Source: Notolepis coatsorum
Lineage: Eukaryota; Chordata; Actinopteri; Aulopiformes; Paralepididae
DNA: 64,000 bases
Assembly (NCBI GenBank): GCA_963971535.1
Contig: OZ020593.1
Location: 40,827,766 to 40,891,765, forward strand
Reading direction: 5' to 3'
Both the position numbers and the translations under genes were made by a program. Positions 1 through 11,674 of this stretch are shown piece by piece. A model generated the notes under the pieces. The model made no database searches, was not told where the DNA came from, and worked only from the letters and a program-made list of their open reading frames with translations. Each line of letters starts with the position of its first letter. Position 1 is the first letter of the stretch.

Positions 1-257
1 AATATGCGTTGGGGCCTATAACTTGCATTCTAGGAATTACTGCTCTACACTCTAAAAACATACTTATATTCACGACGGTATTAACACGACAATGTATGAA
101 TGGAAAAATATAACGTTCCCACATCCGGAACCATAGATACGTGATGTTGAATGGGCCATAGTAATGTCGATATAGCTATAATATTTTAAAAGTTATAGCC
201 CTGCAAAGAAGGTGAGCGACTCCATAGGCTTACAGCACTGGCAGAGAGTGGTATAAG
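1..257 (-). mobile_element. TTAA-family (piggyBac-like) element, fragment, reverse orientation
   Basis: Most of this block is the reverse complement of 17735-18000: shared landmarks are the GGGCTATAAC segment, the ATTCAACATC segment and the GTGGGAACGTTATA segment. The window edge cuts it. It ends in a decayed GGCAGAGAG motif that resembles the family's inverted end. Confidence 0.55.
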
Positions 258-369
258 ATGGGCAAACTGCGTGGCAGACAATGTGTTAAGGGGTGGTAGG
301 TTAATTTGGGGAGGCGGGCCGCACCTCTAAGGCAGTGGTAGGGGAAACACTGGTAATAATGGTTGTGGG

Positions 370-883
370 TAGGGTTGTCCCCGACTAAGGATTTGTATAG
401 TCGACTTGTAGTCGCCGAAATGAGCCGATAAAAAAAAATTAAGAATAAAAAAATAAAAAGTATAATTATATATATTTTTTTATCATTCTATTTGGGCTGT
501 GGGGGTGCTTAATGTCTGAAGGAGTCGACGGAAGGCTTCTTGTTCTCTGCAAAAGCATGCAATTGGTCCACTGATGGATACATCTTGATATTTGTCTAGT
601 CTAGTGTGTTCATTAGATGGGTAAAATCCTCTTTCAGTGCCTCTGTGCCTGTTTTCTTAGGCAGTTAGCCTCTGGTATGCATGCCATTAGCGTTAGCCAC
701 ACTTCTAGGCCTCTTTGCTTTTGGAACGAATGATAAAAAAATAAAATAAAATAAAAAGTATTATAATAATAATAATAATTATAATATATATATTTTTTTG
801 CATTCGACTAAGAGGTTGGCAGTCCTCCTTTCGATCGATTAGTCGACTATTCGACTAATGGGGGATTTTGGGGGTCAGCCCTA
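370..883. mobile_element. hAT-type non-autonomous element with TAGTCGAC-rich ends
   Basis: It starts TAGGGTTGTCCCCGACTAAG and ends with the inverted TCGACTAAT...GTCAGCCCTA. Flanking 8-mers GTTGTGGG and GTTGTTAG match at six of eight positions, as in an old target duplication. The middle is AT-rich with no coding trace. Confidence 0.65.
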
Positions 884-1280
884 GTTGTTAGTAATGGTAT
901 ACAGTGAGCTGTGGGACTGAGCACTTCTGTCTTTGTATGGCTCCATGCTGGTATACCTTAAAATAAACTGTTCCTCCCAGCCCTACTTACCAGGCTTTTT
1001 TAATGAATTCCAACGTCTTCGTGGAAACACCCGGCGTAGTAATAATCTGTATGTGTACACTGCATCTGGCCTGTGGAGACCCAGTGTGCGGACCTAATGG
1101 TAGTCACATTTCCCAAGTATCTCACTAACTTATGCAGTCATGTCTTACTATCTGTCATGCAGACGAGCCGTGTTGCTGTCTCGTGGGCAACCCATCCAGT
1201 TCTGTCCGGTCCCCAGAGAGCGGGGGGATGTTAGCCTAAGAGAAGTCAGAAGAACCAGGTGGAACTGGAATGCGTGGAAT

Positions 1281-1413
1281 ATGTTAGCCTAGCTTAGCAC
1301 AATGAATGGAAGCAGACAGTACCGGTTAGCCTAGGCATTGTCCAACTAACACCTCTCCCGAAGGCTAACCGGCACTGTCCGCTTCCATTCATTGTGCTAA
1401 GCTAGGCTAACAT
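1281..1413. repeat. Near-perfect 52-bp inverted repeat (hairpin)
   Basis: Arms 1281-1332 and 1362-1413 are reverse complements with about two mismatches, around a 29-base loop. The arms begin ATGTTAGCCTAGCTTAGCAC. Probably a fold-back MITE; no target duplication was recognised. Confidence 0.75.
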
Positions 1414-1558
1414 GCAGCCAGATAACATTCCACTGAACACACAGAGAGGAAACTGGTATTTATCTTCTTGTCTCTCTCTGGAGAAGACGGTAAGCTAATT
1501 TCCCCAAAATGTTGGTATGTTCCTTTTAAGGTTTTAAGGAATATCACATGTACTGTTA

Positions 1559-1700
1559 TTAACTCTTTCTCTGCCAGCTATTATCCTCATCCTGTAGTAA
1601 ATGCGCCACGTTTTAAAATATAGGCATTTTCACTGTGAGTTGCGGTGTTTGCAGGGCTATATCTATATTCTATATTATAGTTATAAGCTTTGTATGTGCC
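1559..1700 (+). mobile_element. TTAA-family element, truncated left end
   Basis: It begins TTAACTCTTTCTCTGCCA, almost the same as the left end at 37229, and carries the family's GGGCTATATC...CTATATTATAG segment. No right end was found. Confidence 0.5.
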
Positions 1701-2211
1701 TCCCTGTATTGTAAGTAGTTCATATGTGTGTTGTCACTACTGTATTTAAATAAGTAATTGTAATTGTAAATAAGTGAATGTATGTGTTGTAAATAAAATA
1801 TTTATTTACATAATTTATGTGCAATCGTTTAATTTCAGCTCAGTGTAGAGAAATGCACCGATACTAACAACCGCCTTACTGCGCACACGTCTATTGACGA
1901 CACTGTAGTGTTGACACCAGGTATCCGTGACACGCGCGCCCCGCAACAACACTAGCCACCCCCCCCTGAAAAAGATCTTAGGGGAAACACTGCTCATGTA
2001 TCTTGTATCTCATGTCCTAGATGTGTTATTCCTCTTACAGGCATCTAGGCAGCTGTGCCTCTTGTTTGTCACGGTTAGAGCTGTATCTTTGCTTGTTATG
2101 TATATGAATTAGTCTTTCAAATATGGTGGTGGTAGGGCTGTCCGCAGAACCCCAAAAAAGGCACTGTATAAATGTCCATTTATCATTTACCAAGAAATAC
2201 TTAAGTCGACT

Positions 2212-3481
2212 TAGGGCTGGGCGATATGGCCTCTAAATGATATCGCGATATTTTTTGGCCATATCGCGATACACGATATATATCGCGATATTTTGACATT
2301 TCCTCTAAATCACTTAAAAATGCTTGATTTAACCCTTTGATGCATACAGTCATGCCAATATGATGATTATAATAAGTCCCTGCAACATATGTTTGCATTA
2401 TTTTACTTTAAATTATTTTATAATTTAATGAAAATGTACTAAGAGTAGTCTACTGACACACTAATAAAAAATTATTTACATCTAAGACAATTTATATAAA
2501 AACTCTTGGGTGCCTAAGACTTTTACACAGTACTGTGTTTTCTATCCACTTTAGCCAAACACACACACACATATATATATGTATATATATACACACCCTA
2601 CTGTGAGAAAATAATAATCACACACAAAGGTATAATGGCTTATAGCAGACTTAATGATTTTAGAATATTTCAGATAATGAAATTAAATGTTTATATCATC
2701 AACTATCCAGTTAGTATTTATACTGTCTGTAACGTTTGGCTACTTCAAATCATTGAATGTAGAGAGAGAGCGAGAGAGAGAGAGAGAGAGAGAGGGGGCG
2801 AGAATGAACAAGAGAGCCAGCCCCCCCCCCCCTCGGGTTTTGTTCTAGGTTCGCGTTTTGATCGTCTAAGCTGCCGTAGGTGATGACGTCACACTCGAAT
2901 GTAAACAGGAAGAGATGGAGATGGAGACACACGGAGATGGAAATTGAATGATATACACTGTATATTATACAGAAACGAATAACCAATAAATATGAAGTTA
3001 TGTTTAAACTGCTGTTGTCAAGCGTTGTCAATATAACCCACCCCCTTTCCTCACGAATGGAACTAGTCTTGTGGAGTCCGCTTTGACCGTTTTCCAAGTT
3101 AGCTTAGCATAATCCTAATGGATACCTTGGTTAGCAGCTACCGTTAGCTCTTTGCTCGTGTCAATTAAATTACATGTTATTAAAGGTCCGCGCTGGTCTG
3201 TCTAATGAAATTACAACCGCAACATTATATCGCACTGTACAGCCCTGACTACACTAACGTTAGCCTATAGCTCCGCCGTCCCTGCTACACTCGGGACCAA
3301 TACACTAACGTTAGTCTATAGCTCCGCCGTCCCTTCTCGAGGAAAACACTGCGAGTGTCTCTCGGCCGCGGGCCGCGCCATATAAACTAAATACTCGATG
3401 TTCGCGATATAGTACAGTACTACATCTCGGGTAGAACAATCCGCGATACATCGAGTATACTCGATATATCGCCCACCCCTA
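2212..3481. mobile_element. hAT-type element, GGGCGATAT ends
   Basis: Left end TAGGGCTGGGCGATATGGCC and right end ATATCGCCCACCCCTA are inverted repeats. The 8-mers outside are AGTCGACT and AGACTAAT, which agree only in part. Sub-terminal CGATAT motifs repeat on both sides, typical of hAT MITEs. No intact transposase. Confidence 0.7.
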
Positions 3482-3575
3482 AGACTAATAATAGTCATGG
3501 ATTTTACAGATTTAATTGATTAGCTGATGTTATTGACAAATCTGTAAAATTGTGTTTCCCACATGCGATCATGCA

Positions 3576-4874
3576 GAGAGATGTGCTCCTTCATGTTCAT
3601 CATAGTGCTGAGTAGAGATGTGCTCCTTCATGTTCATCATAGTGCCGAGTAGAGATGTGCTCCTTCATGTTGTCCATAGTGCTGAGTAGAGATGTGCTCC
3701 TTCATGTTCATCATAGTGCTGAGTAGAGATGTGCTCCTTCATGTTCATCATAGTGCTGAGTAGAGATGTGCTCCTTCATGTTGTTCATAGTGCTGAGTAG
3801 AGATGTGCTCCTTCATGTTCATCATAGTGCTGAGTAGAGATGTGCTCCTTCATGTTCATCATAGTGCTGAGTAGAGATGTGCTCCTTCATGTTCATCATA
3901 GTGCTGAGTAGAGATGTGCTCCTTCATGTTGTTCATAGTGCTGAGTAGAGATGTGCTCCTTCATGTTCATCATAGTGCTGAGTAGAGATGTGCTCCTTCA
4001 TGTTGTTCATAGTGCTGAGTAGAGATGTGCTCCTTCATGTTCATCATAGTGCCGAGTAGAGATGTGCTCCTTCATGTTGTTCATAGTGCTGAGTAGAGAT
4101 GTGCTCCTTCATGTTCATCATAGTGCTGAGTAGAGATGTGCTCCTTCATGTTCATCATAGTGCTGAGTAGAGATGTGCTCCTTCATGTTCATCATAGTGC
4201 TGAGTAGAGATGTGCTCCTTCATGTTCATCATAGTGCTGAGTAGAGATGTGCTCCTTCATGTTCATCATAGTGCTGAGTAGAGATGTGCTCCTTCATGTT
4301 CATCATAGTGCTGAGTAGAGATGTGCTCCTTCATGTTCATAGTGCTGAGTTGAGATGTGCTCCTTCATGTTGTTCATAGTGCTGAGTAGAGATGTGCTCC
4401 TTCATGTTCATCATAGTGCTGAGTAGAGATGTGCTCCTTCATGTTGTTCATAGTGCTGAGTAGAGATGTGCTCCTTCATGTTCATCATAGTGCTGAGTAG
4501 AGATGTGCTCCTTCATGTTCATCATAGTGCTGAGTAGAGATGTGCTCCTTCATGTTCATCATAGTGCTGAGTAGAGATGTGCTCCTTCATGTTCATCATA
4601 GTGCTGAGTAGAGATGTGCTCCTTCATGTTCATCATAGTGCTGAGTAGAGATGTGCTCCTTCATGTTCATCATAGTGCTGAGTAGAGATGTGCTCCTTCA
4701 TGTTCATCATAGTGCTGAGTAGAGATGTGCTCCTTCATGTTCATCATAGTGCTGAGTAGAGATGTGCTCCTTCATGTTCATCATAGTGCTGAGTAGAGAT
4801 GTGCTCCTTCATGTTCATCATAGTGCTGACTGCTGAGTAGAGATGTGCTCCTTCATGTTGTTCATAGTGCTGAG
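3576..4874. repeat. 37-bp minisatellite, first block (about 35 copies)
   Basis: Units read GTGCTGAGTAGAGATGTGCT, CCTTCATGTT, then either CATCATA or GTTCATA. The two 7-base variants alternate in runs, so higher-order structure is visible. It continues at 5879 after a transposon insertion. Confidence 0.95.
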
Positions 4875-5878
4875 TAGGGGTGGACGGTATAAACGGTATA
4901 CGGTATAAACGGTATTAATTTGCTCTACGGTATGGATTTTGACTATACCGTGTAACCGGTAGAGCAGCTCTAAAATAGCAATGACGTCATGTAACCACAG
5001 CGCGACTATTTCAATCGCATTTGCCCCTAAAAATAGATAGAATTAGTCATAGATAATAGATATGTGCAAACTGGAAAAAGTTATTTAGGAGGCTTCGCGC
5101 AGTGGGCGTGTCAACACGCAATTGTCATTTCATAATAAACACATATCACCGCGGCGCACAGCAAGTTTCAATTTCAGTTCCTGGCATTTTTAACCAGTGG
5201 AGAAAGGTAAGAGATTTCCCTATCGTTTTTCTTATATGAATTATTCTACGTTAATAAAACATACCTGGTGATCAACTACAGTTTGCTGTAAACATTATGA
5301 TATGTGTGTAGTGTTATGATAACGACGGCTGCAGCGGGAGGAAGGCTGCAGCAGTGGATTTGCGAATAGCATGCAGCTGCAGAGCCGCAGAGCCAGGGGC
5401 GCTTTCAGGTCTGGTCACAGGCCCGCTCAACAGCACCCCCCCACCCAACGGCTGAATTGCCAATGGCACTGTGCAATACTCCAATTCAGCCATTGGCAAT
5501 TCAGCCGTTGGGTGGGGGGGCGCTGTTGAGCGGGCCTGTGACCAGACCTGAAAGCGCCCCTGGCTCTGCGGCTTTGCAGCTACATATGCTTCTAGCAAAA
5601 TCCAGCATCCAGCCCCGCTGTTTGCAATGGGAGCAGCACGGAGTCTCGACTCAGGACTTATTTTATTTGGAATATAATGACTTTATACACAAAAGTAGCC
5701 TAGTTTTAAGTTAAAATATTATAAATCTACATGCCTTGAGGATGTCATTCTTTATATAGCCTGCCTATCAGGCAAAAAAAATTATTCTAACAGAAACACT
5801 GATACCGTTATATACCGTTACCGTCTATGCTTCAAATTATACCGTGATATACATTTTAGACCATACCGTCCACCCCTA
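4875..5878. mobile_element. hAT-type element inserted in the 37-bp minisatellite
   Basis: Ends TAGGGGTGGACGGTATAAAC and ATACCGTCCACCCCTA are inverted. The 8-bp duplication GTGCTGAG flanks it on both sides (4867-4874 and 5879-5886) and is exactly the first 8 bases of the minisatellite unit. Inside is a strong palindrome around 5385-5590 built on the segment GGCTGAATTGCCAATGG. The core matches, in reverse orientation, part of the element at 59479-60539. Confidence 0.9.
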
Positions 5879-6367
5879 GTGCTGAGTAGAGATGTGCTCC
5901 TTCATGTTGTTCATAGTGCTGAGTAGAGATGTGCTCCTTCATGTTGTTCATAGTGCTGACTCTGAGTAGAGATGTGCTCCTTCATGTTGTTCATAGTGCT
6001 GAGTAGAGATGTGCTCCTTCATGTTGTTCATAGTGCTGACTCTGAGTAGAGATGTGCTCCTTCATGTTGTTCATAGTGCTGAGTAGAGATGTGCTCCTTC
6101 ATGTTGTTCATAGTGCTGAGTAGAGATGTGCTCCTTCATGTTGTTCATAGTGCTGAGTAGAGATGTGCTCCTTCATGTTCATCATAGTGCTGAGTAGAGA
6201 TGTGCTCCTTCATGTTGTTCATAGTGCTGAGTAGAGATGTGCTCCTTCATGTTGTTCATAGTGCTGAGTAGAGATGTGCTCCTTCATGTTGTTCATAGTG
6301 CTGAGTATAGATGTGCTCCTTCATGTTCATCATAGTGCTGAGTAGAGATGTGCTCCTTCATGTTGTT
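5879..6367. repeat. 37-bp minisatellite, second block (about 13 copies)
   Basis: Same unit as 3576-4874, mostly the GTTCATA variant. A few units carry an extra CTGACT. An A-rich run follows at 6384-6402. Confidence 0.95.
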
Positions 6368-7450
6368 GTCCATCCCTTTTTAGAAAAAAAAAAAAAAAAA
6401 AAGATAGATGAAAACATGAAAATGGGCTAATCGACTAACAAATTCATGGTTGACTTAAGACCAAACAACCGATTAATGGACTATGAGGGAGTGGTCCTAG
6501 TCTGTGGGCATGGCCGCTCAAATGCTGGTGAGGAATCGGCCAAGTCAAGAAGAGTTCATTCTATTCTAGCTCACACGCACGCACGCACACGCGCACACAC
6601 ACACACACACACACACACAACCCTTTGCCGTACAAACACACACACACACACACACAACCCTTTTCCGTACAATAGATTTATATTTTCGACCACGCCTCAG
6701 AGTATTTTTCCCACTGAATTGTCTCCAGTTGGCCCAAGAAGCATTCCTAACAATGTGTTACTGGTGCTGATAGTGTCTTGCTGGAACTGATTGGACTCAA
6801 CATTTTTAGTGAGTCACATAATGGAGCCACCAGAAGGGGTTCTATTCTACTACTGCGTCTTTTAATGTCTGAACGAGAGAGAGAAAAGATTCCCATCCTT
6901 TTTGTATTGAACTGGATGATAACGGCAGTCAACCCGGCCCCCATACAGATTATCCAAGACGCCAAATGTTTCTCCAGAAGATGTGCTAACCTCGAGAAAT
7001 AATTGGGAGTGTTGTAACATTGGCCGTGTTGGATGGCGGCTTGCCTTGTTTTGAATATCATCGGGCTGCTTATTACCGCTGCCGAGGCTGTAAAACATAG
7101 CGGCTGAGAAGCTGATTGCTTCGCTCTGGGCTGCGGTACAGATTATACCAGTGGTAATTGAGTCGCCGTCGACAGCCGGGGCAGCTCCGATATGGTTTAT
7201 AGTTTTGATGCAAGGCGTGAAATATGTCGCTCTGGCCATTCCTTATGACTGATTTATTATGTGTGTGTGTGTGTGTGTCTTTGTCACAGCGAGCCACTCT
7301 CTGTGGACCTGGCCAAGTCTCTTATTCTTTGTGTTAAAGATGCTTTCTGTCAGTCTGTCTGTCTGTCGGTCTCTCTGTTCCTACAGGACCCAAGCAAACA
7401 GTGACAGCCAGTCAGAGAGATAGACTGTGAGAGAGACAGACTCAGTGACT

Positions 7451-7451
<1 letters not shown>

Positions 7452-7541
<90 letters not shown>
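7452..7541. repeat. (CAGA)n microsatellite
   Basis: About 22 uninterrupted tetranucleotide units. Confidence 0.98.
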
Positions 7542-7732
7542 GGTGAGTATAGCAACGACTGTACTGCTGTATTTTTTATGCCAATGCTCCTCTGATCTAA
7601 ATTTCATGAGACTATTAAAAACGAGGAGGAGGGGAAATTGCGCTCTCTCTCTCGTCGTGCCACTGCGCCGATTTCCTCCTCACTCCCTTTTCATAAGGAG
7701 GAGGGGAAGAGGGGCAAGAGCGCGGCTGCGGC

Positions 7733-8046
7733 CATGCCTGTCTGCCTGTCCCTCCATGCCTGTCTGCCTGTCCCTCCATGCCTGTCTGCCTGTCCCTCCA
7801 TGCCTGTCTGCCTGTCCCTCCATGCCTGTCTGCCTGTCCCTCCATGCCTGTCTGCCTGTCCCTCCATGCCTGTCTGCCTGGTCCCTCCATGCCTGTCTGC
7901 CTGGTCCCTCCATGCGTCTGCCTGTCCCTCCATGCGTCTGCCTGTCCCTCCATGCCTGTCTGCCTTGTCCCTCCATGCCTGTCCCTCCATGCCTGTCTGC
8001 CTGTCCCTCCATGCCTGTCCCTCCATGCTTGTCTGCCTGTCCCTCC
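7733..8046. repeat. 22-bp minisatellite (about 14 copies)
   Basis: Unit ATGCCTGTCTGCCTGTCCCT plus CC, with shortened units near 7910-7945. It is open in several frames on both strands only because it is repetitive; no gene is called. Confidence 0.95.
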
Positions 8047-8290
8047 AATACAATGGGGGGCTTGTGGGGTTTGAGGAGGGAAATTAACAGCAGTGGTAAT
8101 GAGTTGGGGTGTCCACCACGATCTCCAGCCTCCCAACAGCGGTGAAAGATACAAGAGAAACGCTTAAACGTTTATTTATTTTTCCTGGAGACCTTGTTTT
8201 TCTTCTGAGCCGTAGCCAGTTTCTGAGACGCACCATAACTGCGATAATGTGCTGCCTCGCCACCTGAGAGCCAGCAAGAGATGAGGGGGC

Positions 8291-8315
8291 GGGGGGGGGG
8301 GGGGGGGGGGGGGGG
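8291..8315. repeat. Poly-G run
   Basis: Twenty-five consecutive G. Such runs are prone to length change and assembly error. Confidence 0.95.
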
Positions 8316-8402
8316 TTGAAGACTGAGATTGTGTGGTATGCGATGTCGGTGGATGGGGTGTGGTTGGATAATAAGGTGTTTGGGGCGGGTTCCTCTTTAT
8401 TG

Positions 8403-8416
8403 GTTGCCATAGCAAC
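8403..8416. promoter_or_regulatory. RFX X-box-like motif
   Basis: GTTGCCATAGCAAC is a 14-base imperfect palindrome that fits the RFX-family X-box consensus (GTTNCC, short spacer, GGNAAC-like half). Binding is inferred from the motif only. Similar motifs lie at 10964 and 14910. Confidence 0.35.
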
Positions 8417-9121
8417 CCAGCCACCCCCCACCTCCCTCATCCACCATCTCCTCTTGCATCACATTTACTCATTTATTTATTTATTAATTTATTTGAGAAA
8501 GTCGCAACGGTGGAAGGCAATTGGAGGGTCAGGTTTGGTTTTAAAGCCATTCCATTCTATAAATGTATGAATGTCTGTACATGCCGCCACTGCCTTGTGG
8601 CTTTGCATGATTGCTAGCGCTGTAAGCCCCTGTTTAATGTGTTACAATGCTCGAATAATGGCTTTTACAACCGTAAACGCTTGTCGTTGCGGATAGTTCT
8701 CCTGTCATTGCATTTGGTAGCAGCCTGAAGCGGTACATATCCACGGATTCTACAGTCACACCAGAGGATGGTGAATGACACTCCCAGGCAACCCCTCCCC
8801 CCCCAACAACAGCAAGGCGTTTCCAGGTGTAGTGGAGTTGTGGTGTAGCGCTGAGTGGGTTTTTGTTTGTTCCTTCCCTTCTGATCAACACACGGTTGTT
8901 GTCACGCAGCTCAGTGCTGGAATGTTGTCTCCATCTACCAGTGCTCTTTGTTTGTCCTTGACGAGTGGTGCGGCGGGTTTGTCCGAGGACACTCCACGAC
9001 GCAGCACTGTTCATTTGGTATCACATGGATGTAAAAAAAATAATAATAAAAATACTCAATTGATTGGGTCTAAACATGTGTGTCCTGGTGTTCATTAATG
9101 TGTGTGTGTCTTCTGTTCCAG

Positions 9122-9508
9122 ATGGAAGATGGCCAAACGCTGTTCGACTACAACGTGGGCCTCAACGACATCGTCCAGCTGCTGATTCGCTCCCAGACTG
9201 ACCCTCCCGACAGCCCCGCCTCCAAGGACAACAGGGGCGTGATTTGTTCACCTTCCGTTCCTGCCAGCAAGAACTGCGCGGCGCCGGTCGCATCCGCGAC
9301 CAGTTCAAACGATATGACCGCCGTCAACAGCAAGAGCAACAGTAGCATCATCACCAGCACCAGTAACGCAGCTAAGCCAGATCCCAACAACAGCACTAAC
9401 TCCACCAGGTCCAACAACGGCTCCAAGTCCCCCAGCCCGGCACGGGACATCCAGCCATCCACGTCCAGCCGCGCCGCGCTGGTGGACCCGGGCATCGGGG
9501 TCTACAAG
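9122..9508 (+). CDS. uhrf2: UHRF2 exon (probable exon 2): end of ubiquitin-like domain and Ser/Asn linker
   Basis: The exon follows an acceptor ending TTCTGTTCCAG and ends before GTGAGA; both borders are phase 0 (129 codons). The first 22 or so residues, MEDGQTLFDYNVGLNDIVQL, are the last strands of the ubiquitin-like domain. In UHRF proteins this exon follows a first exon ending in RLFYRGKQ, so the leading Met is internal, not a start. The next 80 or so residues are low-complexity Ser/Asn/Thr/Pro, visibly longer than the mammalian linker. The exon closes with PSTSSRAALVDPGIGVYK, the conserved lead into the tandem Tudor domain and characteristic of UHRF2. Codons are GC-rich compared with the AT-rich introns around it. 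Extension of the reading frame upstream of 9122 is intronic. Confidence 0.93.
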
Positions 9509-10005
9509 GTGAGATGTGGCTTGAGAATGACTCCAACACTGTTACACTGGGTTAGGGTTTTAGATTCCCACTGCGGACAGCCTGCGGACAAACATGTCTG
9601 CACTGAACGGTACGGTGTCCACCGGATGGTATATGTTACAGCTTCGGTGGGTTTTGCTGATTGGCTCAGAGTACAGCCTGTTTACAAACAGGAAACCCCT
9701 GTTTGAACAAGATATTTTATTCATAGTTGTATTTTCGATTAAAAGAGAATCTTAAATGATGACCGTGACCAATCAGAGGGGCTTCTTTCCTGCTCAGTTG
9801 TACAACCCCCAGCCTCCAGTGGCCAAAGCAATCCTGTCTCACCCCAGCTCTTCATCCAATCACATACTCTTGTCCTGTATTAAACGTGTCTGAGATAAAT
9901 ATATATATTTTAAAACTTGACAAGATGGACAGAGTGACGTATATATGCTTGGTCGAAGATAAGACGTTTGCTTAATGCAGAGATGTAAAACGGGGTCGTC
10001 CAAAG

Positions 10006-10760
10006 TAGGGATGTCCCGATCCGATCACGTGATCGGGATCGGGGCCAATCACGTGATTTTCCGAAGATCGGGATTGACAAAAAAATAATAAATAAAAATC
10101 AGCAATTTTTTTTTATTATTATTTTTTTTACTTTTTTTTTATTCAACAAACATGACCATGTTCACGTCTTAAACTCATACTGAGGCCTTAGTTTTGGTTT
10201 TAAATTACATATCATCATTCATTTATTTAGTGTCACACAGAGCAGAAGAATTTTGCCAAAACAAACCAATAGTATCCAGCTGCAGAACGGCAGACCAGCC
10301 ACACTCTCAGACCCAAATACAATTTTTTATTTGATTTTTTTTTATCCCAATTTCTCACATTACATTCACCCTGAATGTTGACGTTATCCAGGTGAAAAGT
10401 TAACTTCATAAATCATTTGATGTATAATTAAATCAAAGGAAATGCGTTTGGGTCTGAGAGTGTGGCTGGTCTGCCGTTCTGCAGCTGGATACGATTGGTT
10501 TGTTTTGGCAAAATTCTTCTGCTCTGTGTGACAATAAATAAATGAATGATGTGCAATTTAAAACCAAAACTAAGGCCTCAGTCAGTATGAGTTTAAGACG
10601 TGAACATGGTCATGTTTGTTGAATAAAAAAAATAAAGTTAAAAAAAAATAAAATAAAAAAAAAATTTGATCGGATCTGGAAATATCGGTATTGGTAGATA
10701 CTCAAAATCACATGATCGGGATCGGATCGGGAGCAAAAAAACGTGATCGGGACATCCCTA
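10006..10760. mobile_element. hAT-type element, GGGATGTCCCGATC ends, copy 1
   Basis: Ends TAGGGATGTCCCGATCCGAT and CGGGACATCCCTA. A perfect 8-bp duplication GTCCAAAG flanks it (9998-10005, 10761-10768). Two internal arms of about 180-190 bases (about 10140-10325 and 10440-10625) are reverse complements, so it is a fold-back type. A second copy is at 52263. Confidence 0.93.
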
Positions 10761-10963
10761 GTCCAAAGGTCTAAAACTGGCCCAATATGGTCAGTAGCAT
10801 CATGGCATGTGTTCACAGCAATATAATCTGTGATACAGCTATTTTCACCAGTGGGTTTCCATAGTGAAAGGCATACCAGCGGCTCAGTGGGTTAGGTCCT
10901 CATGCCTGCAGTGGTTTTTGACTTAGCAGCCCCCCGCCCCTCCCCTCCCCTCTCCTGGCTTCT

Positions 10964-10977
10964 ATTGCCATAGCAAC
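10964..10977. promoter_or_regulatory. RFX X-box-like motif
   Basis: ATTGCCATAGCAAC, one base from the site at 8403. Motif match only. Confidence 0.25.
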
Positions 10978-11197
10978 CCCATGACACAGCGGCACAAAGT
11001 GTTTAGCTACTGTAGTGAAGCCAAAGTGACATCCAAGGCTCAGTGTGTATGTGTGTGTGTGTTTGATATAGTTTTGACAGTCTGTCGAGTGTCCATAACC
11101 CAGACTCTCCTTGTGAAAAGGTCACTTTCTGCCTTTTAGAGCATAACTTAATGTCACCTTTTGCCTTTTAGAGCATAAATTACAAGGAGCAACCTGT

Positions 11198-11200
<3 letters not shown>

Positions 11201-11275
<75 letters not shown>
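11201..11275. repeat. (AC)n microsatellite
   Basis: About 37 AC units; a second tract follows at 11361. Confidence 0.98.
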
Positions 11276-11278
<3 letters not shown>

Positions 11279-11358
11279 TTTGTGATACTCATGATTGGCT
11301 GTCAGGCCAGCCAGGCTGCAGGGGGTCTGGCGTTATTGAAGACCACCTGCCACACATT

Positions 11359-11360
<2 letters not shown>

Positions 11361-11426
<66 letters not shown>
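11361..11426. repeat. (AC)n microsatellite
   Basis: About 33 AC units. Confidence 0.98.
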
Positions 11427-11430
<4 letters not shown>

Positions 11431-11674
11431 AGTCAGGGCCAGTGTGTGTGCCCTACTGTGTGTTGCTGGCTGGCTAAGTAAAGCGTCTGGGAGTGATATG
11501 TGTTGGGAGGGGAGCTTGTAGTGGTGCCAGGCAGACTAGAGACGGGCAGGATAAACAGATGACTGGGGAGTAGGCAGGATCACATGCCTGGGGCATTACT
11601 AACCAGGTCCCACAGGTATTGTCATACATTTGGGATTGGGAAAGGTATGGACCTTGTACTGTAGTCAACTGATT

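Larger units (their letters stand above)
1..9121 (+). other. UHRF2 intron upstream of the first visible exon: contents
   Basis: No coding exon was recognised here; the expected first UHRF2 exon (MWIQVRT...FYRGKQ) is absent. Besides the elements listed separately, the block holds ends of a hAT family terminating GGGGAAACACTG (about 296-352 and 1960-1992), an AG-rich tract near 2760-2795, (AC)n at about 6570-6655, a (GT)n at 7260-7279, and AT-rich unique-looking sequence at 8420-9100. Confidence 0.6.

Noticed and set aside
3576-6367. Regular 37-bp direct repeats resembling a CRISPR array
   Set aside because: Units are back to back with no unique spacers, the genome is vertebrate, and the array is split by a hAT. 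It is a minisatellite.
7680-8154. Long open frames in several frames on both strands
   Set aside because: They come from the 22-bp minisatellite; the peptide is pure repeat and no splice or domain signal is present.
9080-9121. Upstream extension of the first exon frame with an earlier Met
   Set aside because: The extra 14 codons lie before a clear acceptor AG and have no family match; in all UHRF proteins the preceding residues are the ubiquitin-like domain from another exon.
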